This document shows positions 36,889 through 45,857 of a DNA stretch of 64,000 bases, piece after piece. Origin of the DNA: Bremerella sp. TYQ1 (GTDB lineage: Bacteria > Planctomycetota > Planctomycetia > Pirellulales > Pirellulaceae); NCBI RefSeq assembly GCF_020150455.1, contig NZ_CP083740.1, positions 2,480,001 to 2,544,000 on the forward strand, written 5' to 3'. A program made the position numbers and the translations under genes. The notes beneath the pieces are model-generated. The model did no database searches and was not told the DNA's origin. It worked only from the letters and a program-made list of their open reading frames with translations. The number at the start of each line of letters is the position of its first letter. Position 1 is the first letter of the stretch.

Positions 36889-37401
36889 CTTGATCACGAG
36901 ACCACTGGGGGAAAGAGTCGCAAACGGGACGAGTCCTCCATCGTAGCAGTTCTGCCGCAATTGGGGGAACGCGATGTGACGATGCCAGCATCCCCCTTCG
37001 GTCAGAGGGTCCGCAGCCGCGCGAAAGCGGAAAGAAACGTTGCCCAAACGCAACAAATCTTGGAAAAACCGTACTCGAAACCCGCACTCAGCCGTTCCCA
37101 GGGAACGAATCGGCCCGTTTGCCCATCTAAAGTGCCAGCCGGGATCTTGGTGGGAGGCAGCGATCCAAGGCAAGTTGATGGCTTTTAACCACAGGTTTTG
37201 AGCCCTTTTTGTTGCGAATCGACAACATCAGAAAACTTGCCGTCGCACACCCAGATTCACACAACAACCTACCAGCAAACAAGTTAGGGCAATACCTTGG
37301 CGCGGGATTCTGCTTTCGGCATAGGTGCTGCGATTAACGGTGGCGTCGCCCGATCGTGCTTGTCACGGTCGAAAATAAACCCACCGATGGAGAACGCACC
37401 C
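36889..37401. other. Divergent promoter region
   Basis: About 513 bp between the crotonase gene and the RpoD-type sigma gene, which diverge. Both flanking frames stay open into it but without family similarity. A start for the sigma factor at 37297 or 37387 is possible, but 37402 has the best ribosome site. Confidence 0.55.
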
Positions 37402-38934
37402 ATGACTCGCTCGCACGAAGCATTCCACGAAGACGAAGATTTCGATTCGGTCTCGATCAACAACCTCACGGTGATCAACGACAGCTCGGAAGAGGAAGAA
37501 ACCGTCGAAGAAGTCAGCCAGGTCGACGATCCCGTGCGGATGTACCTGATGCAGATGGGTGAAATTCCGATGCTGACTCGCACGGAAGAGATCGACGCGG
37601 CGACCCAAATCGATAAATGGCGGACTCGCTTCCGTCACGCCGTGATTGCGAACGACCTGATTTTGCACCACTCGTTCGATCTGCTCTCGAAAGTTCGCGA
37701 CGGTCAGTTGCGGTTAGACCGCACGGTGGAAGTCTCGGTGACCAACGCCAAAGAAAAGAAGCTGATCATGAAGCGGATCGTGCCAAACTTGATCACCCTG
37801 CAAGGCATGCTTGACGCCAACGCTGCCGACTGGCGAATTGCCATCTCTAAGAAAGCGAAGCAGGCCGACCGCCAAGCCGCCTGGAAGCGTCTTTCGCGTC
37901 GCCGCTCGAAGGCGGTTCAACTGATCGAAGAGTTGAACCTGCGAACCAACAAAGTCACGCCTCAGTTGTCCAAGCTTCGCGAGATTTCTCAGCGAATGGA
38001 TACCCTGTTGGAGAACATCGAACTCGCTCGCGAATATGGCGGTCACCTCAATGGGCAGTCGATGGAAGACATGCAGCGAGAACTGCACGGCCTGATGCGA
38101 GTCACGCTGGAAAGCCCTGCCACGTTACGCCGCCGTATTCAAAAGATCGCCGAGTTCCAGGAAGAATACGATGCCGCCAAGCGTCGTTTGTCGGCAGGTA
38201 ACCTGCGTCTAGTCGTCTCGATAGCCAAGAAGTATCGCAACCGTGGCTTGAGCTTCCTCGATCTGATCCAGGAAGGTAACACCGGCTTGATGCGTGCCGT
38301 CGATAAGTTCGAGCACGAACGGGGCTACAAGTTCAGCACCTACGCCACTTGGTGGATTCGCCAGGCCATCACGCGAGCAATCGCCGATCAAAGCCGTACC
38401 ATTCGCGTACCTGTCCACATGATCGATACGATGGGTAAAGTTCGTGCGGTGACGCGAGATCTCGTCCAAGAGCTCGGCCGCGAACCATCGCCGGAAGAAG
38501 TCGCTCAGCGAATGGACATCTCTGTGGAAGATGCCAAAGTCATCTGCAAGATGAACCGCAATCCCCTTTCGCTCGATCAACCGGTCGGCGATCACGACGA
38601 CAGCTTCTTCGGCGAATTTCTGGAAGATCACCGCAACGACGATCCACTATACGAAACGCACCAGGAAGCCCTCAAAGAACGTCTCGGCGAAGTGATGCAG
38701 CACCTCAACCACCGCGAACGTGAGATCATTCGTCTCCGCTACGGCCTGACCGATGGTTACGCCTACACGTTGGAAGAAGTCGGCAAGATCTTCAGCGTTA
38801 CCCGCGAACGCGTCCGTCAGATCGAATCGAAAGCGGTCCGTAAGCTGCAGCAGCCTTACCGCTCGCGTGGCCTGGCCAGCTTCCTGGAAGGGGCCGAAGA
38901 ACTACTTGCTGCCGATGCGGCCGAAACCGCATAA
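37402..38934 (+). CDS. rpoD: RpoD/SigA-type RNA polymerase sigma-70 factor
   Basis: 510 residues from the ATG at 37402, nine bases after GGAG. Region 1.2 is [23 protein letters not shown]; an insertion of about 150 residues follows (a charged non-conserved region, 100-250); then region 2 with [40 protein letters not shown] and [16 protein letters not shown]; region 3 [16 protein letters not shown]; region 4 [21 protein letters not shown] and [16 protein letters not shown]. These are RpoD-type group 1/2 features. Whether it is the sole housekeeping factor or a paralogue cannot be judged here. A perfect-stem terminator follows. Confidence 0.93.
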   Translation: MTRSHEAFHEDEDFDSVSINNLTVINDSSEEEETVEEVSQVDDPVRMYLMQMGEIPMLTRTEEIDAATQIDKWRTRFRHAVIANDLILHHSFDLLSKVRDGQLRLDRTVEVSVTNAKEKKLIMKRIVPNLITLQGMLDANAADWRIAISKKAKQADRQAAWKRLSRRRSKAVQLIEELNLRTNKVTPQLSKLREISQRMDTLLENIELAREYGGHLNGQSMEDMQRELHGLMRVTLESPATLRRRIQKIAEFQEEYDAAKRRLSAGNLRLVVSIAKKYRNRGLSFLDLIQEGNTGLMRAVDKFEHERGYKFSTYATWWIRQAITRAIADQSRTIRVPVHMIDTMGKVRAVTRDLVQELGREPSPEEVAQRMDISVEDAKVICKMNRNPLSLDQPVGDHDDSFFGEFLEDHRNDDPLYETHQEALKERLGEVMQHLNHREREIIRLRYGLTDGYAYTLEEVGKIFSVTRERVRQIESKAVRKLQQPYRSRGLASFLEGAEELLAADAAETA

Positions 38935-38965
38935 GGCCAAACGCGCCTTTGGAAATTGGGTGTGT

Positions 38966-39016
38966 GAAAGGACGGACGGCTCGGCGACACTAAGCCTCCG
39001 TCCTTTCCGCTTTTCT
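38966..39016 (+). terminator. Terminator of rpoD
   Basis: GAAAGGACGGA (38966-38976) pairs perfectly with TCCGTCCTTTC (38997-39007) with a 20-base loop, followed by CGCTTTTCTT. It also separates rpoD from the convergent barstar gene. Confidence 0.85.
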
Positions 39017-39068
39017 TGGCAGTACTTGGATCCCTTGTTCAAGTAACAAAAGGGTACCGGCAGGAGGC

Positions 39069-39359
39069 TTAGTCTGCTTGGACAATGCGAAGGTTCGGGT
39101 TTTCCTGAGCGGCATCCAGCAGGACGCCCAGGACGCGCATCGCAAGCAGATACAAATAAGGATTCCCTCCGGTCCAATCCTTAGGCCAGACGACACAGAC
39201 AGGATCACAGATATCGCTGGTCGCACAGTCGTACAGGGCATCAAGATTGCCGCCGTAGTATTCCGGAAACTCGAGGCTTTGTCCCAGGTACTCGTAGATC
39301 GCTTCCACCGAAGTCAATTCGGGTGGAATGATGATTCGCTTTTCAGTGGCATCGCTCAT
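39069..39359 (-). CDS. Barstar-family RNase inhibitor
   Basis: 96 residues. EKRIIIPPELTSVEAIYEYL, then GQSLEFPEYYGGNLDALYDC and a WP motif match barstar, including the FPEYYGxNLDALxDC core that binds the barnase active site. Its ATG overlaps the stop of the barnase gene (ATGA at 39356-39359), so the inhibitor is translated directly after the nuclease. It should neutralise the nuclease inside the cell. Function by family is very likely; specificity for this partner is inferred from layout. Confidence 0.9.
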   Translation of the reverse strand: MSDATEKRIIIPPELTSVEAIYEYLGQSLEFPEYYGGNLDALYDCATSDICDPVCVVWPKDWTGGNPYLYLLAMRVLGVLLDAAQENPNLRIVQAD

Positions 39360-39913
39360 GGCTTCGTTTGAACCTCGTCAAACGTCTTATAGTGATCCCT
39401 CGTCACGAAGATCAATCCATCGCTAGAAAAGACCAGCCGCTCCGCCCCGCGATGTCCCCCGTTGTACGCCAAATCGGCCTCGAAGTACTTGCGTCCAGGA
39501 GCATTGGGAAGCTCCCCTTCTCGGTTCATGAAGCGGTCGCCCCCGATGCTCTTCCCAGGGGCCACATCCCGTAAGTTTCCCCTCGATGCTACCCAACCAA
39601 GCTCGCGGGCCTCGTTCTTAGTCACGAATGAATCAGGCAGCCGCCCTTGCGCCACAATATGTTCTACGATCGCGACTTCTTCAGGGCCGTTCAGGACACC
39701 TTGATTCAGCGCGGCGATATCGACGGTGTCCGAATCGGTCGTCGATGGAAAATTGGTCGTCGGGGTGATGTCGACCACTTCCCCTGCTGGATCATTTGCA
39801 GGGGCGTCGCCTTGCGGGGTCGTATCTCCCTTCCACATCTTGAGCAGCGAGTTCACGCCGACAAAACAGAGGGCGATGGCAAAGACGATCAGGCGAAGTT
39901 TCATTCGCGACAT
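39356..39913 (-). CDS. Barnase-type extracellular ribonuclease with N-terminal membrane/signal helix
   Basis: 185 residues from the ATG at 39913 (GGAG six bases upstream). An N-terminal hydrophobic segment (LRLIVFAIALCFVGVNSLL) exports or anchors it, followed by a disordered 50-residue linker. The C-terminal domain matches barnase: LPDSFVTKNEARELGWVASR, GNLRDVAPGKSIGGD and DGLIFVTRDHYKTF. By alignment to barnase all catalytic residues are kept: K99, R131, E145 (general base), R155, R159 and H174 (general acid). It cleaves RNA after guanine preferentially in known relatives. Coupled to the barstar gene by a 4-bp overlap. Confidence 0.93.
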   Translation of the reverse strand: MSRMKLRLIVFAIALCFVGVNSLLKMWKGDTTPQGDAPANDPAGEVVDITPTTNFPSTTDSDTVDIAALNQGVLNGPEEVAIVEHIVAQGRLPDSFVTKNEARELGWVASRGNLRDVAPGKSIGGDRFMNREGELPNAPGRKYFEADLAYNGGHRGAERLVFSSDGLIFVTRDHYKTFDEVQTKP

Positions 39914-40008
39914 CCCAGACTCCTTCGTGGGTTGGGGAAACGGCAACGCAACGGGTGATTAATCCCCATCAAACCATTCCCCACGCAGACTCTCAAGCCC
40001 GGCACATG

Positions 40009-40317
40009 CTAATCGTCGCCCCCGGCGGGGTCCTCCGGATCGACTTTTCCTTCCAAAACGTCCTCTTTTTCCCGATCTCGACGAGACTCCCGAATCGACT
40101 TCCCCTTTCCATCCATAAACGGAAGGCTGATTCCCAGCTGCGCCAGCGATGCAAAGAAGATCCCCGAGAAAAACACTTCGTCAATGTTACCGATACCGGG
40201 AATGTTATCGGGGATCTCAATGAATCCGCCAGACAGATTCGCCAGGTAAGCCGTCGAAATCAGAAGCCCGAACACGGCAAGACACCCACGCTTTTTATCG
40301 GAAGATTTTTCAGTCAT
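40009..40317 (-). CDS. Hypothetical small membrane protein, 102 aa
   Basis: Two hydrophobic segments (residues 12-30, CLAVFGLLISTAYLANLSGG, and 47-68, EVFFSGIFFASLAQLGISL) and a strongly charged C-terminus (SIRESRRDREKEDVLEGKVD). No family recognised. It lies about 95 bp upstream of the barnase gene on the same strand and might be its co-transcribed partner, though nothing in the sequence shows a link. Confidence 0.72.
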   Translation of the reverse strand: MTEKSSDKKRGCLAVFGLLISTAYLANLSGGFIEIPDNIPGIGNIDEVFFSGIFFASLAQLGISLPFMDGKGKSIRESRRDREKEDVLEGKVDPEDPAGGDD

Positions 40318-40519
40318 GGGACAGTCGCCTTAAGTCGAGGTGCGTTGGTTCTACCATCATCTTACACAAGCCCTTTCGCAGAAGAGCGGTTGAAATCATT
40401 CCGTTCAGAAGAATTGTTTTAGTGACACCGTTTCGTATCCAGCCATAAAGCGGCCGCGAACGCCCGTCACATCATCGGCCACACAACAATATTCGACTAA
40501 GGAAACAAAGGGGCATCGA

Positions 40520-42250
40520 ATGTACCCAGCCATTCGACAAACGACCATTCTGTTAATCCTTTGCTTCACCGCCGCGGCGACTGCCCAAGAGTCTAGTACG
40601 GCGGAAGGTAGCAACAATTCTTCATCCGACCAATCGAACGATTCCAGCGGCGAATATTACACTCAGCAATCGCTCAACCAAGGCGTCCCACACCCCTCCG
40701 ACCCGCCCAACTTGAGCACGCCACTGGCAACCGTCGAAAACTTCATCCTCTCGTGCCGCGAAGAAAACTTCGAGCAGGCAGCGCAGTCGCTCAACTTCAA
40801 ATTAATCCCGGAAGATAAACGTGGCGATGCGGCCGAATGGGCTCGCAAGTTCTATTACACTTTGAACCAACGGCTATGGATCGACATCGAAGACCTGCCT
40901 GATCGTCCGGATGGGCAGATGATCAACCGCATCGGCAATCAAGATCCGATGATCGGCAAGCCGCGCCGCAGCATTCGCTTAGGTGTTATCACCATCGACG
41001 ATTGGAAAGAGGTTCGCGTACGGATTCAACGCGTGAAAGCGGGCGATGCCGATCCGATCTGGCTCTTTTCGCCGCAAACGGTCGAGAAGATTCCGACACT
41101 GTATGAAGCGTACGGTCCCAGTTGGATCGAGGAAGCCATGCCAGGCTGGGCCAAGATTCGCATCGTCGGCAAAGTTCCCATGTGGGAATGGTTCGCGTTG
41201 CTCGTGTTCATCGCCCTCGGAATTGCTGCCGGATATGTCGCCCAGCGAGTCATTCGTTTCGCGGTCCTTCATAAGCAACGTAACGAACGCCTTTGGTTCG
41301 AACGTCTAATGGATTCTGTCGCACTTCCGGTGGCGTGTGCGTCAGCTGCGTTGGTGGTTTATCTCGCGAAGAAGTCTTTTCTTTCCCTGACCGGGCCTGT
41401 GAACCTAGTGCTCGATCCCGTTTTGCTGCTTTGCATCGTCGGTTCGATTGCCTGGGCCATTCTTCGGGCGCTTCGTGTAGCTACCGATTTCACCATGGAG
41501 AAGTACGTCAACACGTTTGACGATGACGTCGACGGAGCCCAGCAAGGCTTGCTCACAAAAATCAGCATCGCGCGGCGGCTGGTGACCATCGTCGCCGTAT
41601 TCGTGGTCGCCGGCGTGATCCTTATTCAACTGAACATCTTCGACGCCGTCGGTTACGGGCTACTTGCTTCTGCCGGCGTGACAACAGTTATCCTGGGGAT
41701 TGCGGCTCAACCGATCTTAGGCAACCTGTTAGCAGGCCTTCAACTGGGACTCACGCAGCCGGTGCGAATTGGCGACAACGTTTTATTCGAGGGTAACTGG
41801 GGCACCGTCGAGAACATCACGTTCACCTATCTTACGATTCGCACATGGGACCAACGCCGCTTGGTCGTGCCGCTACAATACTTGCTTTCGCAGCCAGTTG
41901 AGAATTGGACCAAAGTCAGTCCGAACTTGACGCGGCCAATCAAAGTTTACGTCGACTACACAACGGACGTGCAGCAAATCCGCGAGAAGTTTCACGACTT
42001 GGTGACCGAGCACGAATTGTCCGACGACGAGAAAGAACCGACCGTGCAAGTCACCGGGTGTTCGGAAGAAACGCTCGAAGTCCGGGCCCTCTGCCATGCA
42101 AAAACCCCCAGCGATGCGTGGGATCTTCATTGTGAAATGCGCGAGAAGCTGGTCGCCTACGTCCAGCAGTTGGAAGATGGCAAGTACCTGCCGCGGGAAC
42201 GCATTCGCATGATCGAAGCGTCGCAACATGCCTCTGAATCGTCGACTTAG
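40520..42250 (+). CDS. MscS-family mechanosensitive ion channel
   Basis: 576 residues: signal peptide, a serine/asparagine-rich linker (23-50), a periplasmic region, then membrane spans near 230-250, 272-292, 300-320, 355-375 and 378-400. The pore-lining TM3 and beta domain of MscS are unmistakable: GVTTVILGIAAQPILGNLLA, GLQLGLTQPVRIGDNVLFEG and GTVENITFTYLTIRTWD. The protein opens with membrane tension to release solutes. It is a mid-length member with an added periplasmic domain. The regulatory region was not resolved. Confidence 0.92.
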   Translation: MYPAIRQTTILLILCFTAAATAQESSTAEGSNNSSSDQSNDSSGEYYTQQSLNQGVPHPSDPPNLSTPLATVENFILSCREENFEQAAQSLNFKLIPEDKRGDAAEWARKFYYTLNQRLWIDIEDLPDRPDGQMINRIGNQDPMIGKPRRSIRLGVITIDDWKEVRVRIQRVKAGDADPIWLFSPQTVEKIPTLYEAYGPSWIEEAMPGWAKIRIVGKVPMWEWFALLVFIALGIAAGYVAQRVIRFAVLHKQRNERLWFERLMDSVALPVACASAALVVYLAKKSFLSLTGPVNLVLDPVLLLCIVGSIAWAILRALRVATDFTMEKYVNTFDDDVDGAQQGLLTKISIARRLVTIVAVFVVAGVILIQLNIFDAVGYGLLASAGVTTVILGIAAQPILGNLLAGLQLGLTQPVRIGDNVLFEGNWGTVENITFTYLTIRTWDQRRLVVPLQYLLSQPVENWTKVSPNLTRPIKVYVDYTTDVQQIREKFHDLVTEHELSDDEKEPTVQVTGCSEETLEVRALCHAKTPSDAWDLHCEMREKLVAYVQQLEDGKYLPRERIRMIEASQHASESST

Positions 42251-42270
42251 CCGTCGTCGTCGACATCGGC

Positions 42271-42933
42271 TCAGTTAACGACATCGCGCAGGCGAACGTC
42301 GATCTCATTGCCTTCCTCGTCCCAGACGGTGCCGCCGATCGGTTCGTCGTTCGAGAATTCCGCTTCCCAATGCTTTTGGCCACTCTCGTAATAGCCTTTG
42401 CCGATCCCTTTGCGGCGACCTTTCACGATCTCTAACTCGCGGCTCAGTTTCCCGCTTGCGAAGTAGAACTTAAACGTCCCGTGGATCTTGCCGTAGTCAT
42501 ACTGAAAGTCCGACCACTTCCCATCGCTGTAAGTAAACTTCGCCGGGCCGTGAGGAATGCGGGTCATAAACGGACCAGTCCCTTCGACGATCGCATACGA
42601 CTCTCGCGGCTCGGAACCTTTGGGCATCAGCCGATAGAACAAGTCATTCTTCCGCGACTCCGCTTCATAGCGACCCCCAATAGCAATTTCCGGAGCCAAT
42701 GCTTCCACACGCGTCCATGTCGTGCCATCGAACTCGAGCGTCGCCGGCAACTCATACGTGTTGTCCTGGTACTGAATCACTTCGGTTTCCAGTGCTTGAT
42801 CCGCAACAGAAGCCGGCGTCGTACGTTCCGGCAAAGTCGCGTCTTCAGTAAGTGGCTCTTGAGAACAACCGCCACTACCAATCAGTAACAGACAAACCAT
42901 CAGCGCAAGACATCGAGCAATCATAGAAACCAT
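42271..42933 (-). CDS. Lipoprotein with MORN/YwqK-like repeat region
   Basis: 220 residues from the ATG at 42933 (a second ATG at 42924 is equally possible; neither has a clear ribosome site). A signal peptide ends in the lipobox SGGC. The C-terminal half has short repeats typical of toxin-antitoxin YwqK/MORN-like proteins: GPAKFTYSDGKWSDFQYDYG, GTFKFYFASGKLSRELEI, GYYESGQKHWEAEFSND. Such repeats form beta-hairpins with unknown ligands. It converges on the MscS gene 20 bp away. Confidence 0.75.
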   Translation of the reverse strand: MVSMIARCLALMVCLLLIGSGGCSQEPLTEDATLPERTTPASVADQALETEVIQYQDNTYELPATLEFDGTTWTRVEALAPEIAIGGRYEAESRKNDLFYRLMPKGSEPRESYAIVEGTGPFMTRIPHGPAKFTYSDGKWSDFQYDYGKIHGTFKFYFASGKLSRELEIVKGRRKGIGKGYYESGQKHWEAEFSNDEPIGGTVWDEEGNEIDVRLRDVVN

Positions 42934-43301
42934 TCGCGAGGAAGAGATGAGATGACCAAAGAGAAAAGACATTGTGCCTGAAAACACCGACGTTTCAAAG
43001 CCTGAGGATCTCTTTCGGCGATGCTGAGCACAATAACTCCTGCCACAGCACCAGGCATAACGCATCCGACAAGGAACTGCTGAATTGGCGTAGAAGCAAT
43101 TCGTCGGAGCCAATGCAATCAGGACAGCTAATGGCTTGGGAATACAGAAGGACTTCCTAAAAAGTGGCATCGGTCGTCTTGACGAAAAACGCTATACTGA
43201 CAAAACCCCAGGTAAGGAAGGGTACGTCGCAGCATGGGGATGATGCGATACACCGATTGTGGTGCCAACCAACTTGAGGCTATTCTAGAGAAGCTTGTCC
43301 T
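42934..43301. other. Intergenic region left of the integrase
   Basis: About 368 bp. No open frame here is convincing. The left part should carry the promoter of the lipoprotein gene; the right part precedes the 85-residue gene. No tRNA fragment or att-like sequence was recognised in it. Confidence 0.5.
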
Positions 43302-43559
43302 ATGACAAAAAAGCCCAAAAAGTATCTCCAGCTTAGAACGCATGAAGAAGGCTTAAGTGCAGCGTACTTAGAGCTTGCAGATCACCCGCATGAATTGGTC
43401 AGTGGATTGGTTAAAAAGACCGTGCAAGTGCATCAACTGATTCCGGAGTACGATGGACCTGGATTGGCAATTGACTTCGATGCAGAAGGCAAAGCTATCG
43501 GCATCGAAATCTTGTACCCACACGATGAGTTCTACAGCGACAAACTGGGCGACGACTAG
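43302..43559 (+). CDS. DUF2283-like small protein, 85 aa
   Basis: The C-terminal half, GPGLAIDFDAEGKAIGIEIL, has the DxDxxGxxxGIEIL pattern of DUF2283 proteins, small soluble proteins of unknown function often found near mobile or toxin genes. The N-terminus is basic (MTKKPKKYLQLRTHEEGLSA). It lies 50 bp from the stop of the converging integrase gene and may be cargo of the same old element. Confidence 0.7.
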   Translation: MTKKPKKYLQLRTHEEGLSAAYLELADHPHELVSGLVKKTVQVHQLIPEYDGPGLAIDFDAEGKAIGIEILYPHDEFYSDKLGDD

Positions 43560-43609
43560 ACAGCATCCCATCTACATCTCTTCTTTTTTTTAGTTATATT
43601 TTGGTTGTC

Positions 43610-44800
43610 TTAGCCAATCGCCGGAAGCATATCCAACGCCTTCCTTAGTTCGTCCGTCTCAATGTGGCTGTAAACGTCCATCGTCAACGTGATGGTGGAA
43701 TGCCTTGCAAGTTCCTTTGCCTTCAATGAATGAACACCTGAACGTGCAAGCGATGAGATAAACGTATGCCTTAGAGAATGGAAGTCGGCATACTTTCCGT
43801 TTGCGTCAACGTAGTCGATATTCGCACGCTTCAAGTCTGAACGAATCATCGAAGCCCCATGACGTTTCTTAGCCCAACGTCTTGCGAACAACGACTTCGT
43901 TCGCTCTTTCGCCTTACTCTCCAACCATAAGCGAAGACTTTCAACAAGCGATGCATGAAGTGGTAAAACATCTTTACACCTTCGCTTGCTGTATCCAGCT
44001 TCGACGGTAATCGTATTGTTTTCTAGATCAATGGAATTCGTCTTCAGGGAAGCCAATTCCGAAGTTCGCAAACCCGTATAGGCGGCAATCGTATAGAGCA
44101 TTGCTCTATCCACTGCATTGAGTCCGCAAACGCTTTTACGGGAATCCTTAGTTGCTTGGATTAACCTTCGAATCTCTTGATTGGTCAGCGCCCTTCGCTC
44201 TCGCTTTTTGTCCGCTCTAGCGTTCAAGAGACGAAGATTTCTTAAAACGTCTTCGTTCGCTTTTTTCTCGATCCAAGCCCAACGGGTAAAACCTTTGATT
44301 GCCCTTGAGTAATGGTTTGTTGACGAAATCGTAAGACGGATTCTTCCAACATGCTTATTCGTTCTTCCTTTTTCCCGCCAATTGGCAAGCGTCTTTTCGA
44401 TTTGTAGGGCGTTCAAGTCGTCTAGCGTTTTCGCCTTCGTGATACCGACAAGTTCACGGATTCGCTTCATTTGCGTGATGATATAGCCTGCCGTGATGTT
44501 TCTAGCCTTTAGACTTTTTTCGTACTCAACTAAGAGTTCATCGAGCGAACGCTTTTGCTCTCGATTGTCGATACCAATAGCCCGGTATCGGTCTTCGTCT
44601 CCCTGAAGGCGTCGTAAGAGTTTCAGGGCCGTGCCCCGCTCTTCTGTAAGCGGAACTTGCCTAGTCTTCCCGCTTGCCGTTTTCAGCGTTCCATAGAAGC
44701 GTTTACTTTGCTCTCTGACCCGCTTCGCTCCAGGCGTCTCCTTTGAGCATCGTTTACCTTCTTTCTGGTAGCGGGTAGTGGTCTTTCGCCAGACTTTCAC
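43610..44800 (-). CDS. Tyrosine recombinase (integrase 1)
   Basis: 396 residues from the GTG at 44800 (GGAGAG six bases upstream); a TTG 29 codons earlier has no ribosome site. The N-terminal half is an arm/core-binding region (SAM-like, LVEYEKSLKARNITAGYIITQMKR). The catalytic domain has all six residues in place: R245 (AYTGLRTSE), K in SKRRCKD, H341-x-x-R344 (FHSLRHTF), H367 (LARHSTITL) and Y377 (DVYSHIE). It faces away from the tRNA-Leu copy 170 bp upstream and lies outside the interval bounded by the duplicated tRNA segment, so it is likely the integrase of a second, older insertion at the same tRNA. Confidence 0.93.
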   Translation of the reverse strand: MKVWRKTTTRYQKEGKRCSKETPGAKRVREQSKRFYGTLKTASGKTRQVPLTEERGTALKLLRRLQGDEDRYRAIGIDNREQKRSLDELLVEYEKSLKARNITAGYIITQMKRIRELVGITKAKTLDDLNALQIEKTLANWREKGRTNKHVGRIRLTISSTNHYSRAIKGFTRWAWIEKKANEDVLRNLRLLNARADKKRERRALTNQEIRRLIQATKDSRKSVCGLNAVDRAMLYTIAAYTGLRTSELASLKTNSIDLENNTITVEAGYSKRRCKDVLPLHASLVESLRLWLESKAKERTKSLFARRWAKKRHGASMIRSDLKRANIDYVDANGKYADFHSLRHTFISSLARSGVHSLKAKELARHSTITLTMDVYSHIETDELRKALDMLPAIG

Positions 44801-44896
44801 GTTTCGCTCTCCGTGGTAAGGGCGTGAGAACCACGGAAAGCTTGTTTTTTGTTGCACTATATTTGCACAGAAGTCCCGTGCAACCAAGCTATACCA

Positions 44897-44930
44897 ACGA
44901 AAAACGCCCGTGCTACAAACACGGGCGTTT
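44897..44930 (-). terminator. Terminator, probably original tRNA-Leu terminator
   Basis: AAACGCCCGTG (44902-44912) pairs perfectly with CACGGGCGTTT (44920-44930). On the minus strand it is followed by T residues. It lies 38 bp past the displaced tRNA 3' segment and 100 bp before integrase 1, consistent with the tRNA's original terminator left behind when the element inserted. Confidence 0.75.
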
Positions 44931-44967
44931 GACGTAAATCGTTTTATTTAAGGCTTTTAAGCCTAGG

Positions 44968-45022
44968 TACCAGAAGGGGGGGGTATCGAACCCCCACTCC
45001 CTTGCGGGAACTGGATTTTGAA
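44968..45022 (-). repeat. Displaced tRNA-Leu 3' segment (att site)
   Basis: On the minus strand the sequence from the anticodon loop to the acceptor end of tRNA-Leu is reproduced. Bases 44985-45022 are identical over 38 positions to 51879-51916 inside the intact tRNA. Beyond it, toward the 3' end, only the TACCAG end is shared and extra C residues appear. The 5' half of the tRNA is missing. This is the expected product of integration into a tRNA gene. Confidence 0.88.
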
Positions 45023-45128
45023 ATTTAACTAGCCCTGCTTTGGCCATTCTTACGCACGTCTAAAGGCGTTTCTCTCGCGTTTTTTGCCACCTTTCCGGTG
45101 CGACTCCAATAACATGAAGTCCTTTCCA

Positions 45129-45200
45129 GGTGACACTTTAGGTGACACCAATGCCATGGACACACCAATGCCGCACTATATGCCGCACATTTGGTGACAT
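45129..45200 (+). repeat. GGTGACAC repeats, left arm
   Basis: GGTGACAC-TTTA-GGTGACAC at 45129-45148, and a third unit GGTGACAT at 45193-45200. The 20-bp double unit recurs identically at 51772-51791. Location about 105-180 bp inside the left att copy suggests integrase arm-type binding sites. Between them lie two CACCAATGCC copies. Confidence 0.7.
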
Positions 45201-45288
45201 AAATAGACTTTCCTATTGTGTCGCCATTGCACAACCGATAAGGTTTTGAGAAGTGTTATCGCAGGCCAGACAAAACAAAGGGGAATTC

Positions 45289-45702
45289 GTGGCCAAGAAA
45301 GCAAGTGATCGCAGTGCGAACCAAAAGAGTGTTAAGAGCGACAGCTCATCACCCGAAGGGCTGACCGACTTACGAATTCGCTTAGACAGCAATGTTCACC
45401 AGCAGATAAAGCAAGTTGCGGAAGAGAATGACATCAGCCTGAATCAGCTGGTATGTGGCATCCTGGAGGGAATCGCGGACCGGCTGCAACCTGGCTATCC
45501 GGTCAAGCTTGGATCCGGTGAGTTTGTTCAGGTTGAGCCCAGAGCAAAGTGCTTGTTCGCTGGAGAGCCAGGACGAAGGTACCTTAGCGGTCCAGACGAA
45601 GACAACTTGGAGGAAGTTGTCGAATTGGGTGAGGTGTGGTTCATCCTCGATTACAGCGGAAGACCTGTTCGGTACTCCGTTGAACGCAGGAAGCGGAACT
45701 AA
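45289..45702 (+). CDS. Ribbon-helix-helix (Arc/HicB-like) DNA-binding protein
   Basis: 137 residues from the GTG at 45289 (AAAGGGG five bases upstream); an earlier GTG at 45253 is in frame. The N-terminus is basic and flexible. Residues 33-65 (LTDLRIRLDSNVHQQIKQVA, EENDISLNQLVCGILEGI) form a ribbon-helix-helix domain as in Arc, HicB or CopG. The C-terminal 60 residues have no assigned fold (EEVVELGEVWFILDYSGRPV). It is the first gene of the element and probably controls its copy number or the downstream rep operon. It lies against the 157-bp nested palindrome. Confidence 0.78.
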   Translation: MAKKASDRSANQKSVKSDSSSPEGLTDLRIRLDSNVHQQIKQVAEENDISLNQLVCGILEGIADRLQPGYPVKLGSGEFVQVEPRAKCLFAGEPGRRYLSGPDEDNLEEVVELGEVWFILDYSGRPVRYSVERRKRN

Positions 45703-45857
45703 GGGAACCAACAAAGAGCCGCGTCTGCGTCGGGTGGGGCCCTGGCCCAAGGGCGGGCCCCGACGCAGACGCCTCTTGAAGGGTACACGCCCTGCCCCGT
45801 CGCTCTTTGTTGGAGAAGGAGGGGTCCAGGGGAACCTTGAGGCTTTATGGTTCCCTT
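45701..45857. repeat. Nested inverted repeats (origin-like or structured RNA)
   Basis: Four nested or adjacent inverted pairs fit together. The outer arms AAGGGAACCA (45701-45710) and TGGTTCCCTT (45848-45857) are perfect. CCAACAAAGAGC (45708-45719) pairs with GCTCTTTGTTGG (45802-45813), 12 perfect. GCGTCTGCGTCGGG (45721-45734) pairs with CCCGACGCAGACGC (45759-45772), 14 perfect, and encloses further G/C pairs. GGGAACC (45830-45836) can pair with GGTTCCC (45849-45855) as an alternative. The block is non-coding, starts in the stop codon of the RHH gene and lies 163 bp ahead of rep. Candidates: a replication origin nicked by Rep, or an antisense/structured RNA. Confidence 0.85.

Noticed and set aside
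44800..44887. Upstream TTG start for integrase 1
   Set aside because: No ribosome site there, whereas the GTG at 44800 has GGAGAG at good distance.
45025..45234. 69-codon frame across the left end of the element
   Set aside because: Runs over the arm repeats with an implausible Cys/His/Trp composition.
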